A stretch of 64,000 nucleotides of DNA. It comes from Larus michahellis (Eukaryota; Chordata; Aves; Charadriiformes; Laridae). The position numbers and the translations under genes were made by a program. Location of the stretch: positions 91,124,215 to 91,188,214 of the forward strand of contig NC_133896.1 of assembly GCF_964199755.1 (NCBI RefSeq), in the 5' to 3' direction. Below, in pieces: positions 11,893 through 22,845 of this stretch. A model generated the notes under the pieces. The model saw only the letters and a program-made list of their open reading frames with translations, made no database searches and had not been told where the DNA came from. The first letter of the stretch is position 1; each line of letters begins with the position of its first letter.

Positions 11893-13205
11893 CCATTCAT
11901 AGAACCATAGAGTTGGAAGGGACCTCTGGAGATCATCTAGTCCAACCCCGCTGCCAGAGCAGGGTCATCTTAGAGCAGGTTGCACAGGAACACATCCAGG
12001 CAGGTTTTGAATGTCTCCAGAGTTGGAGACTCCACCACCTCTCTGGGCAGCCTGTTCCAGTGCTCTGCCACCCTCCAAGTAAAGAAGTTCCTCCTCATGT
12101 TTAGGTGGAACTTCCTATGTTCAAGTTTGTGCCCGTTACCTCTTGTCCTGTTGTTGGGCACCACTGAAAAGAGCCTGGCCCCATCCTCCTGACACCCAGC
12201 CTTTAAGTATTTATAAGTGTTGATAAGATCCCCCCTCAGCTGTCTTTCTTCCAGACTAAAAAAACCCAAATCCCTCAGCCTTTCTTCATAAGAGAGGTGT
12301 TCCAGTCCCCTGATCATCTTCGTAGCCCTTTGCTGTACCCTCTCCAGCAGTTCCCTGTCCTTCTTGAACCGGGAAGTCCAGAACTGGACACAGTACTCCA
12401 GATGTAGCCTCACCAGGGCAGAGGAGAAGGGGAGGATGACCTCCCTCGACCTGCTGGCCATGCTCTTCTTGATGCACCCCAGGATGCCATTGGCCTTCTT
12501 GGCCACAAGGGCACATTGCTGGCTCATGGTCATCCCGTTGTCCACCAGGACTCCCCACTGAGCTGCTCTCCATCAGGTCAGCCCCCAACCTGTACTGGTG
12601 CATGGGGTTATTCCTCCCCAGGTGCAGCACCCTACACTTGCCCTTGTTGAATTTCATAAGGTTCCTCTTTTCCCAAATCTCCAACCTGCCTAGGTCTCTC
12701 TGTATGGCAGCACAGCCTTCTGGTGTGTCAGCCATCCCCCCCAGCTTTGTGTCATTGGCAAACTTGCTGAGGGTGCACTCTATCCCCTCATCCAGGTCAT
12801 TGATGAATATATTGAAGAGGACTGGGCCCAGTATTGACCCCTGGGGAACACCACTCGTCACTGACCTCCAACTAGACTCTGTGCCCCTAATCACGACCCT
12901 CTGAGCTCTGTCTTTCAACCAGTTATCTATCCACCTTACTTGTCCATTCATCTAACCTGCTTTTCCTAAGCTACCCTGTGAGGATGCTGTGGGAGACCGT
13001 GTCGAACGCCTTGCTTAAGTCAAGGTAGACCACATCTACTGCCCTCCCCTCAACTGTCCATCTAGTCATGCCATCATAGAAGGCTATCAGATTAGTCAGA
13101 CATGATTTCCCCTTGGTGAATCCATGTTGAGTACCTCTGATACCTTTCTTTTCCTCCACATGCCTTGAGATGATGACCATTGTCCTGTAAGAACTGGAAT
13201 TAGCT
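11893..13205 (-). mobile_element. CR1 LINE, 5'-truncated, with reverse-transcriptase remnant
   Basis: This is a minus-strand CR1 copy whose 3' end lies at the left (ATAGAACCATAGAGTTGGAAGGGACC). Reading from right to left, the RT domain gives GFTKGKSCLTNLIAF, then YLDLSKAFDTVSH near 13,030-12,980. [20 protein letters not shown] follows near 12,870-12,800, then FANDTKL near 12,762-12,742, and the thumb region [16 protein letters not shown] near 12,660-12,610. The catalytic FADD motif has become FAND, and frameshifts separate the blocks, so the copy is dead. It lacks the endonuclease half. It is one of the least diverged CR1 copies here. Confidence 0.93.
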
Positions 13206-14362
13206 AGAAGACAAAAAGAGATTGCCAGTTCTGTAGGCATAACTTCCTTGGGGTTTTTCTTTCTCCTGCTCAAGACATTATACTGACCAGAAACATAACA
13301 ACTGTAGGTCATTGCTGACCCATGACATCTGTAGATACAATGTAATCATGCTCCTGAACAGCAAAATAAAAATTGTATTTCGCAAAAGTGACTTAGCAGA
13401 ACCTGGGAGACAAAAGGAGAGGTGGAAAAGGTGATTCAGTAGCACTTTGTCCCCAGTACTTGCTCAGGCTCTAGGAAATTGCTTCAGGAGAAGGTTATAG
13501 GGAAGAATAGACTCAGTGATTACAGAGAGATTAATGGTGTCGTGGTATGTACGTCACAAGCCCTTGGGAATAAAGCAAGCTCCTCTGCATACCGAGCTGA
13601 TAAGCGAGCTTACTGTAGGTACTAAGTTAATTAGTAGCAGTCTGGGTAGGAGGTAGAGTAGATAGTGAGATGAAACAGGGGAAAGGTGAAATGCTTCCTA
13701 GAGACTGAATGAAGAACAAAGATCAACAATGAGATACTGGAAGAAAGAGAGAATAAAAGAGGAAATCTGTGGTCTTAACTAAGGAAATCTCCTGTTAAAT
13801 GAAGTGTGGTCCCCGCAGCATGGCTGAACAACACAGAACAGAAAGCTTTCTCTAGAAAACATCTCTACTCCACATGAAAGGGAGACAGTTTAGGACAGCA
13901 GTATAAATGTCCTTGTTTACTCTCCCTGACTTCTACCCCTTGTTTCACAAACACTGCATAGTTATACCTCTCAGACCTTTCTCAAGCCCCTCTGTCTTTT
14001 CTGAATCTTGTCATCACCAAAAACTTCTTGATGCAGCTACGTGATCAATTTTTCTTTTTTATGGATCCACACACACTGTAACCAATGACAGTCTGAGCCA
14101 GACTATGGAGAGAATCGAAATGGCAGATTGACAAAAATTTCAGAAGTCCTTCAGAAATGCCAAAAGGCCTCATGTAGAAGCTCTGTGTTGTTACAAATTA
14201 TATTGCAAAGGTTAGTTCATAGATGTTCATCCTGCTTTGTATCCTTAGATCCACAAAGCAGTCAGTATCACATTCATAAACATGTCAACTAATGCATTCA
14301 CAGCTGCATGGCAAAGTGTCATTCCTGTAAATGCATAAAGATCATTCCTAAAGATTCAGGCC
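13206..14362. other. Intergenic sequence without a recognisable gene
   Basis: No exon was recognised. The part near 13,540-13,620 (GTCGTGG, then GGGAATAAAGCAAGCTCC) faintly recalls an LTR end, but no matching termini or target duplication were found. Confidence 0.45.
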
Positions 14363-14705
14363 AGTCATAGAATCATAGAATTGTTAGGGCTGGAAGGGAC
14401 CTTAAAGATCATCTAGTTCCAGCCCCCCTGCCATGGGCAGGGACACCTCCCACTAGATCAGGTTTCTCAGAGCTGCATCCAGCCTGGCCTTAAAAAATTC
14501 CGGGGATGGGGCCTCCACCACCTCTCTGGGCAACCTGTTCCAGTGTCTCACCACCCTCATGGTGAAGAGCTTCCTAACGTCCAGTCTGAATCATCCCGTC
14601 TCTAGTTTTAATCCATTCCCTCTAGTTCTACCATTACCCAACATCCTAAAAAGTCCCTCACCAGCTTTCTTGTGGGCCCCCTTAAGGTATTGGTAGGCCA
14701 CTATA
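14363..14705 (-). mobile_element. CR1 LINE 3' end fragment
   Basis: The minus-strand CR1 3' terminus begins with 'CATAGAATCATAGAATTG' and runs through 'GGAAGGGACCTTAAAGATCA' and 'CCTCTCTGGGCAACCTG'. It stops inside the ORF2 C-terminal region at about 14,705. It is only moderately diverged and has no intact coding frame. Confidence 0.9.
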
Positions 14706-16305
14706 ATGCAAATCCATGGGTAAAATACACAGGAGTTACTGAACTCTGAACTTCAACTGAAATAAACTGAAGTAATACAAGCAACAACTAATGCAGCAAA
14801 GACAACTACCATTTTTAGCCTTTTTCATCCTGATATTTCATAACTATGTCTATAAATATTTTTAAAAACAGTGCACCAACCAAAAGCACTATACAAGTTT
14901 TCAGCGAAACCTCTATTTTTCTATCTATCCACAAATCAAATACAGCCTTTCCAATCACAGAGATAGTTTTTCATCAAATAATGACTTTTTTTTTTTTTCC
15001 TTTCTCATGTTCTCCTAACTTAGCAAAAAGGTTTAGCCCCAAAGCAGTTTTTATGTGCCTATTCCCCACAGGAGAATGTGCAGACAAGTGAAGTGCCTCA
15101 GCTCCCTCCACATAGCCTACACAAGGATAAGTACCCTCTGTATAGGTACTTACAAGGGGGATTGCTGGGGGGATTCGACAATAGTCAGTGTATGTACCAG
15201 AGCTGGGAGTTGCCTCAAGTCATCAGGCTGAGCTAGAAATCCCTGATATAATTAATAGGATTTGCTGAGGACAAGATGGGTATTAGATTCTACACCTTTC
15301 TGCAGGGCTTATTCAGTCAAAGAAGGAAGAACTTCCTTCTGCTCCAATGGTTTGGGCTGAGTCAATCAAACGGCACCCACTGCAGCCCTGGAAGTTAATA
15401 CCACTCTCCCTTCCTTCCCCTCCACCTCTCTAGCTATGCATTCCCACTGCTTCCCTTGAATGAGGATCTAGTGGTTGGACAATACTTTGGTGACTAGATT
15501 CAGCCCACTAAATTCACTCTGGGGAAATGTAAATATTTTCTCACTAGCTGAGACAGCTGAGCTGGCTCAACAAGAGATCAGCTGAGTACTAGAATCACTG
15601 CAAGGAGGGCAGGGGGAGATGGAGAAGAGGGAAGAAGGAGAAAGGACTAACATATTCCACAGCAATTCTCTATTAGGTTTGTTCAGCTGCCCTGTCAAAC
15701 CACACTTTCACTCACTACTTCAAAAAGTCGAACCCTTTTCTTTGAAAATTCACTATACTATAGTATAATTCTATAGTATAACACTATACTATAATTCTTA
15801 TAGTATTGATGCTCTTTTATGGCAATAGCTCAGTAAGCAGAACACTTAGCCAAGGTCTGTAGTATATGTTAATTTCCTCCTCAACCCAGTAGGATACAAA
15901 TCTTTTATCTCTAAGGAACAGTTCTAGCAACCACCAGGTACCCTGGTCAGAAGGAAGTTGCTGTTAGTAGCAAGGCATCCAGATTCCACCACGAGTCAGT
16001 CATGCCCTCTGTGCAGAGAGGCTGTGAAAACAGTTTTGTCAAATCATCCTTAGCAGTTAAGGTGTTCTTAACAGTAGGCAACACCAAAATGAAAAGAGCT
16101 GTAAGAAACAAATCAGTTTTCCCATTTAAACTATAGTCTTGCAAAATGACATGCTACACACCAGAAGCCTGACATCCTGCCCTTTACATGGGTGTTAAGT
16201 CTGCCTTCTTCAAAGGAATTCTCTTGAAAGTGAAGAATAGATAACAATTAGAGCTGACAGTCCTTTATCTGTCAACAGCCAAAAAGGCAATTATAAGGAA
16301 AAATT
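14706..16305. other. Intergenic sequence without a recognisable gene
   Basis: No exon was recognised. The interval contains an ACTATA/TATAGT palindromic cluster at about 15,752-15,808 and ordinary AT-rich DNA. Confidence 0.5.
15752..15808. repeat. Interlaced TATAGT/ACTATA palindromic repeat
   Basis: ACTATA and its complement TATAGT alternate about seven times within 57 bases, so the strand can fold back on itself in several registers. It looks like a simple AT-rich cruciform-prone repeat. No element family was recognised. Confidence 0.6.
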
Positions 16306-17090
16306 TTTGAAACATAGAAACATTGACAAGTCTAGGCTGGAAGGGGAGATTATCCGATCCAACCTGCTACTGAAAGCAGAGCCTTACAACTCAGCTGCAT
16401 CTTGAATATTTCCAGCCAACATGATTCCTCCACTTCCCTGGGCAAGTAATTGCAACGTTTTGCTGTTCTCACCCTGACGACTTTTTTTCTTATATCCAGA
16501 GGCACTTACCCTCTTCCCTATTGCCTCTTGTCCTGTCACTGTGTACCCTCATGAAGAGTACGTCCCTCCTCTCTGTAACTACCTACTAGCCATTGGAAAA
16601 CTGTGAATAGACGCTCACCACCTTCCCAAGCCTTCTCTTCTCTAGGCTGTACAAACCCAGTTCCCTAAGTTGTCGAAGTTCTCCAACCCTCAGATCATCT
16701 TGGTGGCAATTCACCAGACCATATCTAATTTTTCAATTTCTCTCTTGAACTGGGGGGACAAAAACTGTACACAATATTCCAGGTGTGTCCTAACAAATGC
16801 TGAGTAGAGTAGAATAATCACAGTCCTTGATCTGTTGACTACACTCTTACTGATGTAACCCAGGACACAGTTTGCCTTCATTCCTTCAACGGCACACTGC
16901 CAACTCCTGTTGAGCTTGCCATTCATCATGACCACTGGGTCTATTTCAGCAGAGCTGCATTGCAGTCAGTCGGACCCCAGCCTGTACTGCTGCTTGGGAT
17001 TATTCCATCCATGCATGACTTTTCATTTATCTTTGTTAAACCTCGTGCAATTCTTGTTGGCCCAGTCTTCCAACCTGAATACTATTAATA
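16306..17090 (-). mobile_element. Old CR1 LINE fragment, minus strand
   Basis: The sequence starts with an eroded CR1 3' end (AACATAGAAACATTGACAAG...GGCTGGAAGGGGAGATTATC). It continues through the ORF2 C-terminal region, where the minus strand still encodes [21 protein letters not shown] near 16,790-16,720 and CVLGYISKSVVNRSRTV near 16,880-16,810. It is more diverged than the copy at 11.9-13.2 kb, indicating an older insertion. It abuts an opposite-strand CR1. Confidence 0.85.
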
Positions 17091-17162
17091 AACATTTGGC
17101 AGTAGGACATCTTCCTGTTACGGACAAACATGAGTTGCAGCCAGTTCCTGGAGGTAATTCAC

Positions 17163-18772
17163 CCTATAATGTTTGAGAACTTTCAATGATGTAAGCACTG
17201 ACAAGTTATTCTATAGGCAACTAAAAGAAATTTCAAGATCTATAGCCCTTGTCCTTGTGGGAGATTTCAATTTCATGGACATCAACTGGGAATATCATAC
17301 TGCTGAGATGAGCAGGTCTTGCAAATTATTGAAGTTTGCAGGAGATCTTGTCACAGGTACTCAGTGAGCTAACTAGGAAAGATGTTCTCCTAGACTTGCT
17401 ATTTGTGAATAGAGAAGGACTTGTCAAGGATGTGATGGGAGGTGGCTGTCTTGGCCACAGTGACTTTAAAATGGCTGAGTATAAAATTTTCAGTGTAGTA
17501 AGAAAGAAGGACAGCAGAGTTGCTACCCTGGACTTCAGGAAAGCAAACCTTAAGTTATTCAGGGAGCTATTTAGGAGAGTGCCCTGAGAATCTGCTTTTG
17601 AGGGCTTACAAGTCCATGAATGCTGGTTAGTCTTTAAGAACCACCATTTAGAAGTACAGGAGCAGGCAATTTCACTGTGCTGTAAGTCAAGCAAGCGGGG
17701 CAGAAGACTGCCTTGGCTGAACTGGGTACTCCTCATGGAGCTCAAGAGGAAAAAGAAATTGTATGATCTCTGGAAGCAAAGACAGGCCTTGCAGGAAGAT
17801 TAGAGAGCTGTGGTTCATACATGCAGGGAGAGGACATGAAAGGCCAAATCTCAATTAGAGTTGAAACTGGTCAGTGTTGTTTCAGATAACAAGAACGTCT
17901 TTTTGAAGTACGTTAATAGCAAGGGGAGGTCTGTAGAAAACATTGGACCAATACCTGTTCAAGATGACTAACAGGGATGAAGAAAAAGCAGAGGCATTCA
18001 ATATTTTTTTTGCCTCAGTCTGTAATAATACTGATAGACCTTGGGCTGCCTGGTTCCCTGAGCCGAAGGATGACGAGTGTAGGAACAGGGACTTTCCATT
18101 TGTGGACACTGAAATTGTAAGGGACCAGCTGTATCAGCTGAATGTTCACAAGTCCATGGGGCCTGATGGGATTCATCCCAGAGTACGGAAGGGCCTAGCA
18201 GAATTTATGGCAGGACCCCTCTCTATCATCTACCAAAGGTCTTGGGAATTTGGAGAGGTCCCTGCTGACTGGAAGCTAGCCAACATTATTCCAACCTACA
18301 AAAAGGGCACGAGGGAAGACTCAGAGAACTACAAACCTGTTCGTCTAAACTGAGTACCCGGAAAAATTATGGAGAAGATAATACTGGGTACTACTGGAAG
18401 AATAATGCAATCACCAGGCACAGTCAATGTGGGTTCACAAAGGGAAAGTCCTGTCTAGTTAATCTGATATCCTTCTATGGTAAGGTCACCTGCATTATTA
18501 TAGATAGGTGCTGATCTCCTTTCTCTGGTATCCAGTGACCGGATACATGGGAATGGTTTAAAAGCTGTGCCTGGACACTAGGAAGCATTTCTTTACTGAG
18601 AGGGTGGTCAAACACTGGAGCAGGCTTCCTATAGACGTGGTTGATGCACCACATCTGTCAGTGTTAAGAGGCATTTGGACAATACCCTTAATAACATGCT
18701 TTAACTTGGTCAGCCCTGAATTGGTCATTCAGTTGGACTAGATGGTCATTGTAGGTCCCTTCCAACTGAAAT
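17163..18772 (+). mobile_element. CR1 LINE, plus strand, endonuclease end plus RT start, internally deleted
   Basis: The plus strand carries the C-terminal part of the CR1 apurinic endonuclease. VLVGDFNFMDINWEY is near 17,250-17,300 and the GHSD motif near 17,453-17,464. The start of the RT follows: INVHKSMGPDGIHP-type near 18,140-18,180, and PADWKLANIIPTYKKG near 18,260-18,308. After about 18,480 the sequence jumps to the 3' untranslated end (18,540-18,770), so the central RT domain, including the catalytic aspartates, is deleted. Several stops and frameshifts are present. The tail passes directly into a pentanucleotide microsatellite. Confidence 0.9.
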
Positions 18773-18832
18773 ATTCTACTCTACTCTACTCTACTCTATT
18801 CTATTCTATTCTATTCTATTCTATTCTATTTT
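18773..18832. repeat. (CTACT)n/(CTATT)n microsatellite at a CR1 tail
   Basis: About four CTACT units are followed by about seven CTATT units, directly after the CR1 3' end. CR1 copies end in short ATTCTATG-type repeats, so this array most likely expanded from the element's own tail. It should be length-polymorphic. Confidence 0.85.
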
Positions 18833-19751
18833 CAGACATACACTAAAAGTTCAGGTGAACTTCTACTTCACGAAGTAATTCATTACCTGTTCTTTGTTTA
18901 GCAGTACTCCTTATTCGTAGATACATCAGGGAGTCAAAAGGATTTTAACGCATCCCTCTGCGAAATAATAACCCATTGCCTCCTTTTTCCTTTTGTTTGT
19001 AAAATCAAAGAAGGCATAAAAAAATATCTGACAAACAGGGCCCAATCAGGATAGAAAAATATATAGATTTGCATGTTACAGAACTCATAAATAGATTTAT
19101 GTGGGGGCCATGTGATGTGGGCTGGGCCGTCGGTCCTTTCTGCTTTGTGAGGCAGAGAGCAAGATTCCTCTGCTACGTGTGAGGGGAGAACATAATTTTC
19201 AGGGCAGAGTTTCTCTCATTAAAGTAAAGCAGACCAAACAGCCCTGACACAGGTAAGCACTCCCCCACTGCTCACCCCGCCCTCTTTCCTAATGAGTTTC
19301 CTGCTTTTGTGGGACAGACCTAGGAGAGCTGCGAAAGAGTAGAAGGTATGTGATCGTCTAGAAATTGCTTTGGAGTCAGAACCTGGAAAAATGAGGTTCT
19401 AGTTTCCCACGCAGAACTTGTACAACGGGATCTTCCCATCGTTTGGTACCTTCTCACATTCACTAGCTACCAGCTTTTAGTTTCAAAAGGAATCTTTGCT
19501 GTCTCCCTACAAGAAAACTCGAAAAGGAGGAACGGAGAGTTTCTACTTGTGTCCCATCCTCAGGTCAGAAGTGGAAGGAGCAGGGACAGAAGACCTTGCA
19601 CATTTTTCCTTGTGATGAAGAGAGAAGTTAAAACATGACTGTTCCTACCTACCGAAACCTCTTTCTGGTAAGTACACACTGAAAGCTGGCAGTAAAAAAA
19701 GTAACAAGATGGTAAACTGTTCAGAAAGAATGTGTTTCTTTTTCTGGCATT

Positions 19752-19784
<33 letters not shown>

Positions 19785-20765
19785 ATTTATCTATTTTTGC
19801 TGTAACAAGGGAACGCATTTAGTGTGCAAAAGCACACAATGTAATATGGAACTATATTAAACTGTGTATTTGTTTGGAGATGCATATTCATAAAAAATAT
19901 GCCTATTGTGTCATGCTCTTTTCCTTCAAAGGGGTCTTCACCAAAACAGTGGGGTGTATGTAGGTTAGTGTAACATGTGCAAGATGACTCCTTCTTTATG
20001 GTATTTCTCAAATACCACAGATCCGTGGTACTCATTCCATATTGACTGCACACAGTGACAACTGCTGTCTCTTTCACGGACATGGGGTTTGGAATGGGGG
20101 ACAGGGAGGGGCTCTCACATTTGAGAATGGTGCAAAAAAGCACATCAAAAGAAAAAGAACTGAGGATATAGGCAAATATTCAAATGCATACCTACATTTT
20201 GCAAAAACCGACATACCCCAGCTATATCTAGAACCTAAAGTAATGTTATTGCTATAATGCCACACTGAAGTTAGACGCTCAATTTACTGGGGCAGACAGC
20301 CCCGTTAATAAGGCTACGTTTCTTCCGGGATCTGAACTGTTATCTGAACCTTCATTATGCAATGTACAAATGTCCTAGAATTAACCTTTAAAGTTTTTCT
20401 GCATTTCACTTTCATAGTAACCTCAAATCTGCTTCCTAGACTGCTCTAAGTTCTATTAAGTAGCTAGACCTTTTTAGATAAGCCTGGCAATAAGTGCTGA
20501 TGGCCTATTTATGCATTTTATGTCTTGCAACTGTGTGTCCAAGCGTCCCTATTATTCAATATGCATTCACATAGGGAATTCTAGTACGCTTACACTGGCA
20601 TGTATTTATGCATAGATTTCCCAGGCTTATTACATATGTGCATAGCTGCATGTTTCATGATGGCATGTGCTTGAGTATGTATGTTCTTATTTTGGTCATG
20701 ATATGGATGAAGTGTTTGTATGCTCATGTTTCATGTTAAAAAAAACCCTATTGTGTCTTCCACAG
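18833..20765. other. Upstream region of TMEM139 with possible non-coding exons
   Basis: No coding exon was recognised. Two good splice-donor sequences occur: CACAG|GTAAGC at 19,252/19,253 and TTTCTG|GTAAGT at 19,667/19,668. They could end 5' untranslated exons spliced to the strong acceptor at 20,764-20,765. A (TA)n tract lies at 19,751-19,789. The untranslated-exon idea is inference only. Confidence 0.3.
19751..19789. repeat. (TA)n dinucleotide tract
   Basis: This is a TA-alternating run with two TTTA interruptions, read directly. It is a simple repeat. Confidence 0.9.
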
Positions 20766-20826
20766 ATGTCCGTCCCCTTAACTGCTCATCTGTTGTCAAC
20801 TGTCTGCTATCACCATCTATACCACC

Positions 20827-21074
20827 ATGTGGTTAGAGACACACTGGAAGAACATCCGCCAAACCCTGTTGCTTCTTTTCACGGCTGCTCTTCTCATTGG
20901 GGTCACCATGCTGGCCATTTCATCTAACATCAACCCAGTAGGCTATTTCTTCCTAGGGGTAGGGGGAGTGTGCCTGGTCGGCTATTTGCTGAGTGTGTTT
21001 GTTGAGTGTTACCTGAAGGATCAGCACCGACAGGAGGCAAATGAGACACCGCCAAACAGACAAAGCCATGCAGA
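20827..21074 (+). CDS. TMEM139: TMEM139 coding exon 1 (residues 1-83)
   Basis: It encodes the N-terminus and both transmembrane segments. The donor is GCAGA|GTAAGC. Without splicing, the frame would stop at once in the donor (TAA at 21,076). An acceptor (TTCCACAG) at 20,765 indicates that the exon begins at 20,766 with 61 untranslated bases, so an upstream non-coding exon is likely. Confidence 0.9.
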
Positions 21075-22845
21075 GTAAGCAGCAACCTGGTTATTCCTCT
21101 TGCTTTAACTCTCCCTCCTCAGATACGGCCACTTTACATATTGTTTTGCTGCCCTTCCCCTAGGGCACCAAACACAGACTCCATTCCAGAAGACAAAAGT
21201 TGTTTTTAGGTTGTTTTTCTTCATTCTTCAGGTGGAGGTTGCAAAAGTCTGTGCCATATACGTCCTGTACCTTGTTCAATATGTATTTTCTTTCCCCCTG
21301 GGAACTGATCCGCTAACAATTTCCAAGGTTAAACAGATTCAGGCCCAGTTTTATTTTCCTTTGAGTAATCGAGTCTTGCCAAACAATGAGTCAGACACGG
21401 AAAAAGAAAAAAATGCTGAAGCAGTACTGAATCTTAGCTGGGTTTAGCTCTATAAACCTTATCTCCAGAGCAACGGTTCCTTGGCAAACTTTTACAAAGC
21501 AAGCTGCAACTGGGTGTGTTTCCAGTCTTAAAAACCCAACTTGACACTAATAAGACCTGATTTTGTGAGGCTCTGAATACTCCTACAACTTTTTTGGCTT
21601 CATGTACGTTTGCAGGTTCTCAGCATCACTTAATTTAACCCCACTTTGCCTACTGTAGTTGAAGAATTTAACTTCATTTGTATCTTTGCTTCCTTGTCTG
21701 TGTAATTCAGATAATCATTACCCATAAATGACTTGACATTCTCAAATACAGGGAGTTGTAGGAATGCAAAAATGTTATTTTGTGTTTATTTTTAGAAAGA
21801 GTACATAAAAAGAAGTCTATATTGGGTTTTGCTAGCTTGGGGGCACACTAGAAGAAAATCAGTATCTGTTTATTTAAAAATATGACCGAAAAAGGAAAAT
21901 GTTTCTAAAGTAACATCTCTTCCTGCAGATATTTTTTTTAACGCAGAATATTTAGTCCTTGTTTAAAATAAATGAAAACACTTCATCTTCTTCACTTCTT
22001 AAACATAGATGAAAACTGACCAAATGTATTAAAAAAGCAAGGGCCTGTTTTATTCTGAGAAATAATTAGGGGATTTTAGATGATAGGAGATTTTAAATGA
22101 GGGAGATCACACTACAGGCTCCCTTCCAACTTGAGATATTCTAAGCCTACGACACTAAAACCCAGTATGGGTTTTTTCACTTATTCTGGGGAGTGTGGAA
22201 AAATGGTCAAATAAGCCATTCTCCAGAGCAGCAAGCAAGAAATTAAGTCAGCTGGGCAAGTGAGCTGATCCAGTGGCAGAATATCACATGCAATAATACA
22301 ATGTGAGATACCCTGTCTCAGACACATCTGTTGATTGTACCGTGGTCCCTATAGTATATTATGCAGACTACCTGCCTCTGAATAAACTAAGCTGTAAAAT
22401 AACAAGTGTAACTGCCATTCCTCTCTTTATGTATAGGGTGAACAGTGCCTATGAAGCGCCCACCTATGAGGAGGTGATGACCACGTCAGTTCCAGCAATA
22501 TGGACGATTACATCCAATCCAGGCTTAGTGCCCTCACCACTGAACGAGCCTCCTCCTTACAGTGTAGTTATTGAATCATCTGCCCAAGAAGAGATTATGC
22601 TGGATGCTCTCAGGGTGTCAGTGGTGTCAGACACAAGGCACACCTCCGAGACAGACACAGGCTCCAGGATGCAGTTGCAGCTGGTGCTGCCTCCAAGACT
22701 GCAGCGGTTTGTTTCAGATATCCATGAAGTGAAAGGTATTGAAGACACGTTTGAGCCACTGGAGCCACTCACTCCACCACCTGCTTATGAGAGTGCCATC
22801 AATGATGAGGTCTTTGAAGACGCTTTCCAGCCCTCCGTATTATGA
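20827..22845 (+). CDS. TMEM139: TMEM139, two-exon gene for a small two-pass membrane protein
   Basis: The coding exons are 20,827-21,074 and 22,437-22,845 (GT-AG, phase 2), giving 218 residues, close to the size known for mammalian TMEM139. Hydrophobic segments lie at about residues 12-32 and 38-61, joined by a short N-I-N-P loop, with no cleavable signal. The long C-terminal tail holds two PPxY motifs, PPPY at 121-124 and PPAY at 197-200. The latter sits in the conserved EPLTPPPAY box that best identifies the family. PPxY motifs bind WW domains of NEDD4-type ubiquitin ligases, so a role as membrane adaptor is a family-based inference. The start ATG has A at -3. It lies upstream of CASP2 on the same strand, as in mammals. 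Confidence 0.9.
21075..22436 (+). other. TMEM139: TMEM139 intron
   Basis: This is a 1,362-bp GT-AG intron. It holds a worn CR1 3' end near 22,080-22,150 (CTCCCTTCCAACTTGAGATATTCTAAG) and otherwise nothing recognisable. The apparent in-frame upstream extension of exon 2, starting at 22,303, is intron read-through. Confidence 0.8.
22080..22150 (+). mobile_element. CR1 3' end remnant
   Basis: Only the last 70 or so bases of a CR1 copy can be recognised, ending in GATATTCTAAG instead of the usual GATTCTATG tail. It lies inside the TMEM139 intron in sense orientation. Confidence 0.5.
22437..22845 (+). CDS. TMEM139: TMEM139 coding exon 2 (residues 83-218)
   Basis: It encodes the whole cytosolic tail with both PPxY motifs and a serine/threonine-rich, acidic middle. 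The acceptor is TTTATGTATAG. The first base completes the Glu codon begun in exon 1. The stop is TGA. Confidence 0.9.

Noticed and set aside
13540-13640. LTR-like phrase with GGGAATAAAGCAAGCTCC
   Set aside because: No matching termini, target duplication or second LTR was found.
1-20000. GSTK1, which precedes TMEM139 in mammals
   Set aside because: No frame resembles the kappa-class glutathione transferase. The interval is filled by CR1 and unique AT-rich DNA.
22303-22436. Upstream extension of the TMEM139 exon 2 frame starting with an ATG
   Set aside because: It is intronic read-through. A good acceptor at 22,436 and phase agreement with exon 1 explain the gene without it.
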